A stretch of 64,000 nt of DNA from G047528255 sp047528255 (GCA_047528255.1 CP180024.1:744001-808000); one strand, 5' to 3'; shown: positions 40,031-50,679, counted from the first letter of the stretch. Notes: a model not told the origin generated them from the letters alone. Numbers and translations: made by a program.

Positions 40031-43012
40031 TTATAAATAATTTTTATTATTTTTAATAAAATCATACATTACTGCAGTAGATACGAAGATTGAAGAGTAC
40101 GTGCCGAAGCCGATACCGGTCAATAAGGCAAACATAAAGCTCCGTATGGTCTCTCCTCCGAAGAGGAGGATAACGAAGACGACAAAGACCGTGATCAAAG
40201 AGGTATTGACTGTGCGGCTCAAGGTGCTGTTTATAGATTGATTGACAACTTGTCGGAAAGGCGTTCGAGGGTTTTTCGCGACATATTCTCGAATGCGGTC
40301 ATAAACGATTACCGTATCGTTGATTGAATAGCCTATTACTGTCAAAATTGCGGCGATGAAGGCTTGATCAATCTCCAGAGAAAACGGAAAGAAACCGTAA
40401 AAGAGTGAGAAAACGCCCAAAACCACAATGGAATCGTGTAATAAGGAGATAATCGCTCCGATACTGAACTGCCATCTTCTGAATCGAATCAGAATGTAAA
40501 GAAAGATACCGAGTAACGAGAATAGAATTGCCCAGAAGGCCCCTTTGGTAATATCTTTGGCTACTGTGGGGCCTACTCTTACCGAAGAGAGAATGCCGAC
40601 AACATGTCCGTCTTCTACGTTTCTGAATTGTTCAAGGCTCAAGCCGGTGGGCAGGTATGATTTCAAACCTGTATAAAGTTTTTCTATTACTTCTTCGTCC
40701 ACTTGAGGATTGTCTTGATCCACTTTGTATTTGGTGGTGATCTTCACTTGATTATTTCGTCCAAAAGTCTTGACTTCCGGTAGGGAAAAAACACCTTTTT
40801 CGGTAAGTGTTTGGCCTAAGTCCTCCTCTATTTTTTCCGGGGCTACAGGACGGTCAAAACGAACCATATAAGTCCGTCCTCCGACGAAATCAACCCCTAA
40901 ATTTAGTCCACGAGTAAATAAAGAAATCAAGCCGATGAGCATCAAAAATGTCGAAAAGATGTAGGCGTATTTTCTTTTAGACAAAAAATCCCATTGGATG
41001 TTTTTCAAAAAGTTTTCGGTGATTCCGCTGAAAAAAGAGATGCCTTTGCTACAGTTGAAATGCCATTCTATGAACCATCGCGCCAACCATACGGATGAAA
41101 AGATCGAAGTGAAGATCCCGATGATGAGTGTTGTAGCAAAGCCTTGAATCGGTCCCTTTCCGAGGATGAACAAGATGATTCCCGTCAAAAGCGTAGTCAA
41201 TTGTCCGTCGAAAATGGAAGAAAAGGCTCCTTTGAAACTGTAACTTTCATCGATGGCTCGCCGTAGCGATTTGCCTTTGTGGAGTTCTTCTTTAACGCGT
41301 TCGTAAAGCAAAATATTCGCGTCTACGGCCATAGCTAGGGTTAGCACGATACCGGCGATACCGGGTAATGTCAACACGGCTCCTAGGGAAATCAAAATAC
41401 CAAAAATGAAAAGTAGATTGAAAACCAAGGCCAGGTCAGCGTAAACACCGGCCATCATATAGTAAAAAATCATCCATATGAATACGAGGCCCAATGCTAT
41501 GAGAAACGAGACCAAACCACTCTGTATGGCTTCGTTTCCGAGAGAGGGCCCCACAATTTCCGCTTGGATGATTCGGGCCGGAGCAGGTAACTTTCCTGCG
41601 TTGAGAACGTTAACCAAGTCATCGGCTTCTTGTACGGTGAAATTCCCGGAGATTTCCGAGCGTCCATTTGGGATGGGCATGTTGACGCTAGGTGCGGTGT
41701 AGACCAAATCATCCAGAACGATCGCGATGCTCTTTCCCAGGTTTTTCTCGGTGAGGCGTTTCCAAAGGCGTGTGCCTTCGGTGTTCATCTTCATGTTAAC
41801 CACCACATTGTTGAATTGCCCGAAGGATTTTTCTGCGTTAATGATTACGTCTCCACTCAGGACAGGCTTTCCGTCAGGTTCGGTACGGATGGCATATAAT
41901 TGCAATAAATTCTTTTTGGATTCGTCCGGTTTGGCCGCCCACAGAAATTTGATCGTCCGCAGATGGGCGGGCAATACTTCTTGGATTTTAGGATCATTCA
42001 AAATCTGATTGACTCGGGCCGTGTCGAGAACGTCGACCCAACCGATGGCATTGTCTTGTTTTTTTTTCGAGAGATTCAATAGGGTGAATAAAGACCTTGA
42101 TGAGGCCTTCGAGGATTCAAGAGTTTTCTTTTCGGAGTTTTTTTTATCTAAAAGAACTTCTACACTGCTTTCCTCGGTTTTTGTTATACTTGTTTTCTCC
42201 GAATTTTTATCCTGTTGAGTGGGTGTTTCGGCAAATAATCTGTCCAAGATCTGGAGGTAGGGCAATACTTCGTGGGGTTCGCATACCTCATAAAATTGCA
42301 ACTGTGCAGTGCTTTGAAGGAGTTTTTTTACACGCTCAACGTCTCTTACTCCAGGCAATTCTACCAAGATACGGTCCGATCGTTCGATGCGTTGGATGTT
42401 GGGTTGGGTAACGCCAAAGCGGTCGATACGCGAACGGATGACGTCATAGACTGTAGATATAGATGCTTCTATTTTTTCTCTGATTACTTTTTTTACCTCT
42501 TGATCCGTACTATTGTAACTTATTTTCTCGACCAGAGATTTTTTACCGAAAATATCAGGAGAGGCTAAAGGAATATTGGATTTTCGTATTTTTTTCTGTT
42601 CTTGAAAGGATTTGAAAAAGAGGGAAAGGTAATCAGCTGATCCACTGGCTTTCTGCTTTTGATCTGCCGATTCTAAGGCTGCCAAGAAAGTAGGTTCTTG
42701 AGATCCTTCGGAAAGGCTGAGCAATAGGTCTCTCTCAGAAACTTGTAGCATGACATTGATACCCCCTTTGAGATCGAGGCCTAAGTTCAAGACTAAATTT
42801 CTGGCATCTGAATAATTATATTCCAGAAATGAGAATCGAGCCGTATCCTTGGATATTGAGTCTAAATATTCTTGTTCCTTTTGGACATTTCCTTGGGCGT
42901 AAGAGGCTGCGTCTCGCTCGACTTTGTAGGTGTAATAAGTCAAACTTAGATAATAAAGACAGATTAAAGACAGGGTGATCGACACGAATGCTATAAAGCC
43001 TTTTCCTCGCAT
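40031..43012 (-). CDS. secDF: Protein translocase SecDF (fused)
   Basis: A 993-residue fusion of SecD and SecF, which uses the proton gradient to help Sec export. The SecD half has an N-terminal helix, a large periplasmic region from about 45 to 510 with LDLKGGINVMLQV near residue 78-90, and a membrane block including AMAVDANILLYERVKEE. The SecF half starts near 660, with FVGGRTYMVRF and a second membrane block containing YSINDTVIVYDRIRE. Fused SecDF is common in Bacteroidota. The low-complexity Ser, Lys and Glu stretch near residues 270-320 is a species-specific linker. Confidence 0.95.
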   Translation of the reverse strand: MRGKGFIAFVSITLSLICLYYLSLTYYTYKVERDAASYAQGNVQKEQEYLDSISKDTARFSFLEYNYSDARNLVLNLGLDLKGGINVMLQVSERDLLLSLSEGSQEPTFLAALESADQKQKASGSADYLSLFFKSFQEQKKIRKSNIPLASPDIFGKKSLVEKISYNSTDQEVKKVIREKIEASISTVYDVIRSRIDRFGVTQPNIQRIERSDRILVELPGVRDVERVKKLLQSTAQLQFYEVCEPHEVLPYLQILDRLFAETPTQQDKNSEKTSITKTEESSVEVLLDKKNSEKKTLESSKASSRSLFTLLNLSKKKQDNAIGWVDVLDTARVNQILNDPKIQEVLPAHLRTIKFLWAAKPDESKKNLLQLYAIRTEPDGKPVLSGDVIINAEKSFGQFNNVVVNMKMNTEGTRLWKRLTEKNLGKSIAIVLDDLVYTAPSVNMPIPNGRSEISGNFTVQEADDLVNVLNAGKLPAPARIIQAEIVGPSLGNEAIQSGLVSFLIALGLVFIWMIFYYMMAGVYADLALVFNLLFIFGILISLGAVLTLPGIAGIVLTLAMAVDANILLYERVKEELHKGKSLRRAIDESYSFKGAFSSIFDGQLTTLLTGIILFILGKGPIQGFATTLIIGIFTSIFSSVWLARWFIEWHFNCSKGISFFSGITENFLKNIQWDFLSKRKYAYIFSTFLMLIGLISLFTRGLNLGVDFVGGRTYMVRFDRPVAPEKIEEDLGQTLTEKGVFSLPEVKTFGRNNQVKITTKYKVDQDNPQVDEEVIEKLYTGLKSYLPTGLSLEQFRNVEDGHVVGILSSVRVGPTVAKDITKGAFWAILFSLLGIFLYILIRFRRWQFSIGAIISLLHDSIVVLGVFSLFYGFFPFSLEIDQAFIAAILTVIGYSINDTVIVYDRIREYVAKNPRTPFRQVVNQSINSTLSRTVNTSLITVFVVFVILLFGGETIRSFMFALLTGIGFGTYSSIFVSTAVMYDFIKNNKNYL

Positions 43013-43042
43013 ATTTGTGGTGTTTTTTTATCAATGAACGAA

Positions 43043-43050
43043 CAAATATA
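43043..43050 (-). promoter_or_regulatory. -7 box for secDF
   Basis: TATATTTG on the minus strand, exact TAnnTTTG, about 30 bases upstream of the secDF ATG. No TTG stands out at -33. Confidence 0.4.
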
Positions 43051-43095
43051 AGCTCTTGAACTCTAAGAAAGGTGAAAAGGGAGGGATATAGTGAT

Positions 43096-44091
43096 GAGAC
43101 CATTGTGTTAAGGTTAATTACGTTTAGTCAGCCTCCTAGACTTTTTTTTGAAGAAGAGAGATATTTATTCTTTCATATCGTATTCTAAACACTATTGATT
43201 ATAAACTAATTAATAATATCCGTTTTTATGAAAAACTCATAATGACCCCAGGTTCGCGATACAATAAATTATGCGCTATAGCCTCTATAAGAGGCTGAGC
43301 ATGCACACGAGCTAATCCTTTGTAACGAGACTTCCTAATCCAAAACAACACTTTATACTACCAAAAGTACGTTCTCCCCCTCCCCATCGGTTTTTACTCA
43401 CTAATTGCTTGAATAATAAACCTAGCCTACTTAAGGAACGGTTCCTATAGGGGGTCTTCTGTATACGGTCTTTAATACCTCAAGTATGAAAGTAGATACC
43501 TTGTTTAGGACTTGGTAACCTTTGTCTAAATATACTTCTCTAGGTTTATATCCTAATTTAGTTATAATGGTTTTAGATCTCTAATATCATGATCATTAGC
43601 TGCTAAACTATATAATGCTAGTATCATTCCATCTTTATCCACGTATATCTACTTCTTCTATCCGTAGTAGGGGCTCCCTGATTTTTTGAGCCATTTTTTT
43701 GAGTATCTAGGCCTAATTGAGCCTCTGTTTTTGCCTTTTCTTTTTTTACTAATTTTCTTTTTCCCCTCTTCCTTCAGAATCCTCCAGTACAGAGGTAGGT
43801 GTTCTCCATTGGAGAGCAAGGCCCTCACTGTAACACTATAGTCTCTATCACTCCATTTTAATTATAGTCTGATACTTTTCTAAGTCCTTATTGATCTTTT
43901 TCAGTAAGAGCTCATATGCCTTTTTGGCTACTATTTTATTGCGAAATCTGCATAGAGTTGTATGATCTGGAATATGATCTTCCAATCTAAAACCACAAAA
44001 GCGCATGAAGCTCAAGGATTCTTTCACCAACTCTTCCGTTCCTACATTATTTAGATCATACAAGTGACTCAAAAAAATCATCTTAAATAAC
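43096..44091 (-). mobile_element. IS5-like element, minus copy cut by a plus copy
   Basis: From right tip GAGACCATTGTGTTAAGG to a break at CTTAAATAAC inside the N-terminal transposase region. Its left end is missing, and the left tip of the plus copy at 44092 follows directly. Confidence 0.8.
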
Positions 44092-45366
44092 GAAAATGTT
44101 GCATGGGAGAAAGAGTTTAAAATATTTTGTAAATCAATATATTGTTTTGTATATTCTGGAGTAGAAAATAAAAAAATTCGGCTCTATGCTCAGAAGCACC
44201 GCACAAATAAGCTTTACTCAACTATATATGGAACGTTCTACAAGAAAGAGTGCGTTTTTCAAAAAATTAAACACCTTGATACACTGGGAAATGATGGAGA
44301 AAGAAATAAGAAAAATATATCAAAAAGGTCAGGGAATAAAAGGCCAACCTGCTTACAGTGGAATATCGTTATTTAAGATGATGCTTTTGAGTCACTTGTA
44401 TAATCTCAGTAAGGTAAAAACGGAAGAATTAGTGAAAGAATCCTTGAGCGGCATACGATTTTGTTTTTTTCGATTGGAAGATTAGATCCCAAATCATACG
44501 ACTCTATGCAAATTTCGCAATGAAATAGTAGAAAAAAAGGCATATGAGCGCTTACTAAAAAAAATCAATAAGGACTTAGAAAAGCATCAGGCTATAATTA
44601 AAACAGGAGTGATAGTAAATTCCAGTATTACAGTGAGCCCTTTGCTCCCAAGAGACATCCTACCTACGTAGTTGAGGATCATAAGGAAAATGAGAAAAAG
44701 CAAATCAATCGAAGAGAAGAAAGGGGAAAAAAAGAGACTTAATCAGGAGTAGACACTCAAGAAAAAATTGCTCAAGCAATTAGCTAAACTGTACTACCGA
44801 TACAAAAATTTCATGGGAGTAGATAAAAATGGAATAATACTAGCAGTACATAGCGTAGTAGCCAATGAGCATGATAGTAAAGAGCTAAAGCCATTAATAA
44901 GCAAACTTAGGATATAAGCCCAGAGAAGTATATGCAGACAAAGGTTACAAAGTGCCAGCTAACGTAGCTTACTTTCATAGTAGAAGAATCAAAGAACGTA
45001 TACAGAATAAAAGCCTATAGGAACCGTTCCTTAAGTAGCTATAGCTATATTATTCAACATAATTAGTGAATAACCCCCAATGGGTAGTAGAAGGTCTTTT
45101 GACAGTATAAAACGTTGTTTTGTATCAGGCAAGGCTCGTTACAAAGGATTAGATCGTGTGCATACCCAGCATCTTATGGATGCTATGGGCATAATTTGTA
45201 TCGTACCCCTGGTATTTTTATGCGCTGTCCATAAAAACAAACATATTTAATTAATTTATAACCAACAGTTTTCGAATACAATGTGAAAGAATAAATCTAC
45301 ATTTTCTCTAACGAAGAGCATCTAGGATGCTGAATAAATGTAATTCACTATTAAAACAATGATCTC
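44092..45366 (+). mobile_element. IS5-like element, full-length plus copy
   Basis: About 1275 bp from left tip GAAAATGTTGCATGGG to right tip ACAATGATCTC. A 99-codon frame from 44186 covers the start of the transposase; later parts are broken. Confidence 0.85.
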
Positions 45367-45408
45367 GAAACATTCTCGACGTAAAGATTTCCGAAAAGGG
45401 TATAAAAA

Positions 45409-46176
45409 TCAAGCTCTGAATTTTCTAAGCTTTACCGTTTTTAATATCTTTTTTGTATATAAAGGGAAATCTGCATTTTGTATCCATCCATAATAACCGG
45501 GATCTTTTTCAAAAATGTCAGACACTTTTTTGCCTTTATGCTTACCGAAATTAAAAATTTCATCGCCTGCCTCGTCGATACCTATAAATCCAGCCAAATC
45601 AACCATATTTTGATGGGAGGAGAATTCGTCGAGACTTTTTACATCTTTTTTGAGATTTTGGTATTTTTCCAGCTGAGCTTGAAGCACCTCATAAGTAGCC
45701 AAAACATCCTCCGTAGCGTTATGAGCTTCTGTAAGTTCTTTTTTACAATAATACTTGTATGCCGCCGTCAATGTACGAGGCTCCATCTTATGAAAGATGA
45801 CCTGTACATCTATAGTCTTGTGTTTTTGCAAATCAAATGAGAAGCCTGCGCGGAGCAATTCCTCGCCCAACAAGGGGATATCGAAACGGTTGGAATTATA
45901 TCCAGCCAAATCAGAGCCTTCGAGTATCTTCCAAATCTCTCCAGCTATCGTTTTGAACGGAGGCTTGTCAGCCACATCAGCGTCTTGGATACCATGTATG
46001 GCTGTTGCTTGGGGAGGTATGGACATTTCAGGATGTACACGATAAGTTCTTTCCTGTTTATCGCCATTAGGGTAAACCTTCAATAAAGAAATTTCAATGA
46101 TACGGTCTTTCACGATATTTATCCCGGTTGCTTCTATGTCAAAGAAGCAGATCGGACGGTGAAGTTGGAGATTCAT
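45409..46176 (-). CDS. DnaQ-like 3'-5' exonuclease
   Basis: A 255-residue exonuclease of the DEDD superfamily, similar to the DNA polymerase III epsilon subunit. Exo I is FFDIEATG (D13, E15), Exo II is around LAGYNSNRFDIPLL, and Exo III around TEAHNATEDVLATYEVL. The C-terminal DEIFNFGKHKGKKVSDIF block is a motif often found attached to exonucleases of Bacteroidota. The ATG at 46176 is chosen because it gives the normal start; the longer frame runs back into pssA. It lies four bases after pssA, in one transcript. Whether it is the replicative proofreader cannot be told. Confidence 0.85.
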   Translation of the reverse strand: MNLQLHRPICFFDIEATGINIVKDRIIEISLLKVYPNGDKQERTYRVHPEMSIPPQATAIHGIQDADVADKPPFKTIAGEIWKILEGSDLAGYNSNRFDIPLLGEELLRAGFSFDLQKHKTIDVQVIFHKMEPRTLTAAYKYYCKKELTEAHNATEDVLATYEVLQAQLEKYQNLKKDVKSLDEFSSHQNMVDLAGFIGIDEAGDEIFNFGKHKGKKVSDIFEKDPGYYGWIQNADFPLYTKKILKTVKLRKFRA

Positions 46177-46180
46177 AAAA

Positions 46181-46888
46181 TTAAAGCAATTTTTTTTTGA
46201 AAAATATTGAAAATATGATATATAATATGATAATACATGACAAGGCTGAAGTGCGTAAAACAATCAAAAGGAGACCGGACAACATTAAAAACAGATAACG
46301 ATGTTTGTTTTCGGCCCAAGAAAAAGATTTGAACTTGAGCGAAAACATAGGAATCTTTGAAGCCAAAAGATAACAGGAAAAGAAAATAAGAATCAGGATC
46401 AATATAGGACTAGATATGATTTCACGAATCCAATCATAGCCCGGAGTTCCGGGACTTATTATTGTTAAACCGATAAAAAACAAAGCATTGGCCGGAGTGG
46501 ACAGCCCCTTGAAGTTTTCGCTTTGGACGTTATCCAAATTGAAATGGGCCAATCTCAATGCCGAAAAAAGAGGAATGAAAAAAGCCATCCATGCATAGCT
46601 TGCCCCCCCCCCCCCCTGCAAAGATTTATCATTCAAAAAAGTGAATACGATTACTCCAGGAGCCAATCCGAAAGAGACCATATCTGCCAAAGAGTCCAAC
46701 TCCTTCCCGATTAGGCTCTTTACATTAAGTAAGCGCGAAACCGCACCATCCAGAAAATCAAAGATTAATGAAAAAGCTATCATGAAGGCAGCGCACATAT
46801 AATATGGCCCTTTTAACAAGAGGACTACAGCAACACACCCGCAAAAGAGATTAGATAATGTCAACGCATTCGGAAGATATCGTACCAT
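46181..46888 (-). CDS. pssA: CDP-diacylglycerol--serine O-phosphatidyltransferase
   Basis: A 235-residue integral membrane enzyme that makes phosphatidylserine, the precursor of phosphatidylethanolamine. The CDP-alcohol motif is D47-G-A-V-S-R52, G61, D65, D69; the usual Ala before Arg is Ser. About seven hydrophobic segments are present. The start at 46888 (MVRYLPNALTLSN) is natural. A longer frame to 46909 draws its first residues from the IS tip. The coding strand contains a run of 14 G (46603-46616), encoding four glycines in a row near residues 92-95. Loss or gain of one base would shift the frame about 100 residues into the protein. Confidence 0.9.
   Translation of the reverse strand: MVRYLPNALTLSNLFCGCVAVVLLLKGPYYMCAAFMIAFSLIFDFLDGAVSRLLNVKSLIGKELDSLADMVSFGLAPGVIVFTFLNDKSLQGGGGASYAWMAFFIPLFSALRLAHFNLDNVQSENFKGLSTPANALFFIGLTIISPGTPGYDWIREIISSPILILILIFFSCYLLASKIPMFSLKFKSFSWAENKHRYLFLMLSGLLLIVLRTSALSCIIILYIIFSIFFKKKLL
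46603..46616. repeat. Run of 14 C (G on the coding strand) inside pssA
   Basis: The longest single-base G/C tract in the window, in an AT-rich genome. The gene is in frame at length 14. Such tracts are prone to slippage, and are also a known place for sequencing length errors. Confidence 0.95.
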
Positions 46889-46901
46889 CAGATAAAATTT
46901 T

Positions 46902-47978
46902 GAGACCATTGTGTTATTGGTGGATTACATTTATTAAGCCTCCTAAATGGGGTCGTTAGAGAACGATGTAGATTTAGTCTTTCACACGTATTCGAAATAT
47001 TATTCGTTATAAACCAATTAATCACATTTACTTCTATGAGCAACTCATAATCGTCCTAGAGAGACGATATAAATTATGCTCCATAGTCTCCATTGTAAGG
47101 GTCTTTCCTGATCCAAACCAACGATTTATGCTAACATAAATGAGTTCTGCTACCCATCGGGTTTTACTCACTAATTATGTTGAATAATATACCTAATCTT
47201 ACTTAAGGGAGGGTTCTTCCTATAGGCTTTCTTCTGTATAAGCTCATTGATCCTCAACTATGAAAGTAAGACACATTGGCTTGCACTTTGTAACCTTTTG
47301 TCTGCATATACCTCTCTGGGTTTATATCCTAGTTTGCATATTAAGGGCTTTAGCTCACTACTATCATACTCATTAGCAGCTACGCCATGTACTGCTAATA
47401 TCATTCCATTTTTATCCACCCTTATCTGCTTCTTGTATCCGTACTAGAATTTCTCTGATTTCTTGAGCGATTTCCCTTGAGTATCTACTCCTGATTGAGG
47501 ATCTTTTTTTTGCCTTTGCTTTTCTTTAATTGATTTGCTTTTCCCCCTCTTCCTTACGATCCTCCACTACGTAGGTAGGAACCCCCCATTGAGAGCAAAA
47601 AGGACTCACTATAATACTGGTGTCTACTATCACTTTTGTCTTAACTATATCTGATGCTTTTTTAATTCCTTATTGATCTTTTTTAGTAAGATCTCATATA
47701 CCTTTTTAGCTACTATTTCATTGCGAAATCTGTATAGAGTCGTATGATCTGGGATCTAATTTTCCAATCGAAAACAACAAAAGCGCATGCAGCCTCTTTA
47801 ACCTTTTGAAAAACTAAATCCTTTTGCTAAAACGTTCCACGTATAGTTCACTAAAGTTTAGTTACACAGTATTTCTGAGCATAGAGCCGAATCTTTTTTT
47901 ATTTTATTTTCCATAAACATACGAAACAATATATTTATTTACAAATATTTTAACATATTTCTCTCATGAAACGTTCTC
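46902..47978 (-). mobile_element. IS5-like element, minus copy with two internal deletions
   Basis: From right tip GAGACCATTGTGTTATTGG to left tip GAAACGTTCTC, only about 1077 bp. Parts are missing near 47095 (right-end side) and near 47790 (N-terminal transposase region). Its right tip lies 13 bases upstream of the pssA start. Confidence 0.8.
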
Positions 47979-48032
47979 GTTCGAAAAAATACAAATAGCC
48001 TATCCACTCCCCCCTTCATCTTTCGGAAACTC

Positions 48033-48084
48033 GAGAACGATACCTTTAGGAGGTTAAAAAATATTTTCAATATATTATTCGTAG
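48033..48084 (+). mobile_element. IS5-like element, decayed left-end fragment
   Basis: GAGAACGATACCTTTAGGAGG, then AAAATATTTTCAATATATTATTCG with small gaps relative to the standard left end. The next bases already belong to the region downstream of queE. Confidence 0.5.
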
Positions 48085-48102
48085 AAAATAACAAACTTCC
48101 TA

Positions 48103-48759
48103 TCAAGGGATATCAAGAAATTTATGAATCTGTAGAGAGACCCGCCAACGGGGGTGAGCCTTTACATAATCTATGATCAGCGGCAACATTACGGCCGAAC
48201 GGCTCCATTCAGGTTGAAAAAATAGTACACACGACGCGCTGACACAGGCCGATTGCTCCTCGGCGAAGAAAAAATCATGCCGATTGTAAACGACTACCTT
48301 CAATTCATTCACCTTTTGATATACGGCCTCAAACGGAAGTTTTCGCTTCTTGGGAGAAAGACAAACCCAATCGAACACGCCACTCAGAGGGTACGCACCC
48401 GAAGTCTCCAAGTGAATACGATACCCCTTCGTCTTAAGCCCCTCAGTCAAAGGCCCCAAATCGCACATCAAAGGCTCCCCTCCGGTGATGACCACAATCT
48501 GCGCCCCGGGATCGACACGACCGATGATCTGATCTACGGATAAAAATTCGTGCTTTTTAGTCACCCAACTCTCCTTGACATCACACCAATGGCAACCTAC
48601 ATCACACCCCCCAAGGCGGATAAAATAAGCCGCGACACCCGAATAACTCCCCTCTCCTTGAATAGAATAAAAGGCTTCCATCACCGGAAAACGTAAATTC
48701 TTCTCATCACTAAGCACACGAAAAGAATCAAAATTTTTTATCTGATCCAAAACAGACAT
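48103..48759 (-). CDS. queE: 7-carboxy-7-deazaguanine synthase
   Basis: A 218-residue radical SAM enzyme of queuosine synthesis that contracts the pterin ring to the 7-deazaguanine core. The cluster motif is C52-x3-C56-x2-C59 in GGCDVGCHWCD. SIQGEGSYSG near residues 32-41 and VITGGEPL near 90-97 are family signatures. Length fits the family. Last gene of the rsmA-folD-queE run, 16 bases after folD. It supplies the pathway that ends with QueA at 7743. Confidence 0.94.
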   Translation of the reverse strand: MSVLDQIKNFDSFRVLSDEKNLRFPVMEAFYSIQGEGSYSGVAAYFIRLGGCDVGCHWCDVKESWVTKKHEFLSVDQIIGRVDPGAQIVVITGGEPLMCDLGPLTEGLKTKGYRIHLETSGAYPLSGVFDWVCLSPKKRKLPFEAVYQKVNELKVVVYNRHDFFFAEEQSACVSASCVLFFQPEWSRSAVMLPLIIDYVKAHPRWRVSLQIHKFLDIP

Positions 48760-48775
48760 AAAGAATAAAACCTTA

Positions 48776-49663
48776 TCAAAGGTTTGAACACCTCCTTTTT
48801 ACAGCTAATAGGGTGTTTTTTAACAACATAGCACGGGTTATAGGCCCCACCCCTCCGGGAACGGGAGTAAGATAAGAAGCCTTGCCATAGACACTTTCAA
48901 AATCAACATCACCGGCAAGCCTATACCTTTTCGAACCGGAAGGATCTTCAACACGAGTAATGCCTACATCAATCACCACGGCTCCCTTTTTGATCATATC
49001 CGCCTTTAAAAATCCGGGAACGCCTAAGGCCGTTATCACGATATCAGCCTGACGACTATAATAAGCTACATCAGGAGTACGACTGTGAGCAAGAGTAACT
49101 GTACTATCACCCGAAAAGTCTTTGTTCCCCATCAAAAGGCTCATGGGTTTACCGACGATACGACTGCGACCGATCACTACAGTATGCTTGCCTCGAGTTT
49201 GGATTCTGTAACGCTGAAGCAATGTCAAGATTCCAAAAGGCGTAGCCGGGATAAACGTAGGCATCTCCAAAGCCAATTTTCCGAAATTCAACGGATGAAA
49301 ACCGTCGATATCCTTATCTGGATCAATCGCCAAAATAATTTTTTCCTGATTTATCCGCGCAGGCAAAGGCAATTGTACAATGAATCCGTCAACAAAATCG
49401 TCATGATTGAGCCTCCGGATTTCTTCGAGCAATTCCTCTTCAGAGATAGTGACAGGAAAATGCAACAATGAAGATTGAAACCCTACGCTCTCACAATCTT
49501 TGACCTTGCTGTTAACATAAGCTACGCTGGAGCCATCATCACCCACCAAAACAGCAACCAAATGAGGCGTACGATTGTCCTGCTTCTTCCATTGTCGGAC
49601 ATCTTTAGCAATCTCCGCACGCAGTTTCAAGGCTAATTTTTTTCCATCTAAAAGTTGAGTCAT
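48776..49663 (-). CDS. folD: Methylenetetrahydrofolate dehydrogenase / cyclohydrolase
   Basis: A 295-residue bifunctional FolD that makes 10-formyl-tetrahydrofolate, the one-carbon donor needed by PurH and PurN, both encoded later in this window. The substrate site includes YVNSKVKDCESVG (Tyr and Lys near 50-54), and the dinucleotide site is VIGRSRIVGKPM near 161-172. TPVPGGVGPITRAML near the C-terminus is diagnostic. Confidence 0.95.
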   Translation of the reverse strand: MTQLLDGKKLALKLRAEIAKDVRQWKKQDNRTPHLVAVLVGDDGSSVAYVNSKVKDCESVGFQSSLLHFPVTISEEELLEEIRRLNHDDFVDGFIVQLPLPARINQEKIILAIDPDKDIDGFHPLNFGKLALEMPTFIPATPFGILTLLQRYRIQTRGKHTVVIGRSRIVGKPMSLLMGNKDFSGDSTVTLAHSRTPDVAYYSRQADIVITALGVPGFLKADMIKKGAVVIDVGITRVEDPSGSKRYRLAGDVDFESVYGKASYLTPVPGGVGPITRAMLLKNTLLAVKRRCSNL

Positions 49664-49694
49664 ACATCAAAAACATCAAGGCAAAAGTAAACAT

Positions 49695-50465
49695 TTACAA
49701 TTCAACCTCAGCAACGCGAGTCAGAACAATAAAATCATTCACGGAAAGTTGTTCTGCCCGCTTGTCCAAAATCGGAAGACGATAAAAAGCATCAGAGCGA
49801 CGCAAAAGTTTAAGCGCATTCCGAAGAGTCTTCCGACGCTGATTGAAAGCAGTTTTGACAAGTGTAAAAAATAAAATCTTATTACAATCAGGTTCTTGAA
49901 GCCTTCTGCGCAAACGAATCACAGCAGATTTTACCCGAGGCGGAGGATGAAAAACGTTTTCATTTACCGTAAAGAGATACTCCACTTTGTAAAACGCTTG
50001 CATTAACACTGAAAGTATTCCATAGATTTTGCTTCCTTCTCGAGCAGCGATACGCTCGGCAACCTCTTTTTGAAACATGCCGACACATTCAGGGATATAT
50101 TGCCGCAACGCAAGCAACCGAAACAAAATTTGAGTCGAAATGTTGTACGGAAAATTCCCGATCAAAGCAAAACACGACAACCCTAATGGGACAGGATTCC
50201 ACTTTAAAAAGTCAGTTTGGATGATACGGTTCGCCAAAGTAGGATAATAAGCCTGCAGATAAACCACCGACTCTCCATCGATCTCAATCAAAAAGAGATC
50301 ATCACAACACTCAAGCAAATGACGGCTGAGCACACCCATACCCGGGCCAACTTCGACCACCGAATGATAACCCTCAAAAGAAAGGCAGCCCACAATCTTT
50401 TCCGTGATGTTTCCATCAATCAAAAAATGTTGTCCCAAGTTTTTTTTAGGTTGAACTTTATACAT
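49695..50465 (-). CDS. rsmA: 16S rRNA adenine dimethyltransferase
   Basis: A 256-residue KsgA/RsmA, which dimethylates two adjacent adenines near the 3' end of 16S rRNA. KKNLGQHFL is at residues 7-15, the SAM motif EVGPGMGVLS near 37-46, and the catalytic NFPYNIS near 102-108. The start at 50465 (MYKVQPKKNLGQHFL) is chosen over one at 50552, because a well-formed promoter lies between the two and the longer form adds a hydrophobic stretch unlike the family. First gene of the run with folD and queE. Confidence 0.94.
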   Translation of the reverse strand: MYKVQPKKNLGQHFLIDGNITEKIVGCLSFEGYHSVVEVGPGMGVLSRHLLECCDDLFLIEIDGESVVYLQAYYPTLANRIIQTDFLKWNPVPLGLSCFALIGNFPYNISTQILFRLLALRQYIPECVGMFQKEVAERIAAREGSKIYGILSVLMQAFYKVEYLFTVNENVFHPPPRVKSAVIRLRRRLQEPDCNKILFFTLVKTAFNQRRKTLRNALKLLRRSDAFYRLPILDKRAEQLSVNDFIVLTRVAEVEL

Positions 50466-50481
50466 CGATAGAAAAACTTCC

Positions 50482-50513
50482 CAAAAATATACGATCCTGA
50501 GAAAAAAAAACAA
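50482..50513 (-). promoter_or_regulatory. Promoter of rsmA-folD-queE
   Basis: On the minus strand, TTG (50513-50511), a 21-base spacer, then TATTTTTG (50489-50482): a complete TTG / TAnnTTTG promoter, 16 bases upstream of the chosen rsmA start. Confidence 0.6.
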
Positions 50514-50679
50514 AAATCTAAACTTTATTCTCATTCCCAAAAAAACGGACATGATAGATCTTTCCCTATCAAAAACTAAACAACCACAAATGCCATCGAA
50601 CTCCTCTACATGACGATTCGTTACCTACTCAATCGCAGTGCTTACAGCCCAAAAAGGCTATCAGGACAAACCTTGAAAA

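Noticed and set aside
49695..50552. Start of RsmA at 50552
   Set aside because: A complete promoter at 50482-50513 lies inside that extension, and the family starts near KKNLGQHFL.
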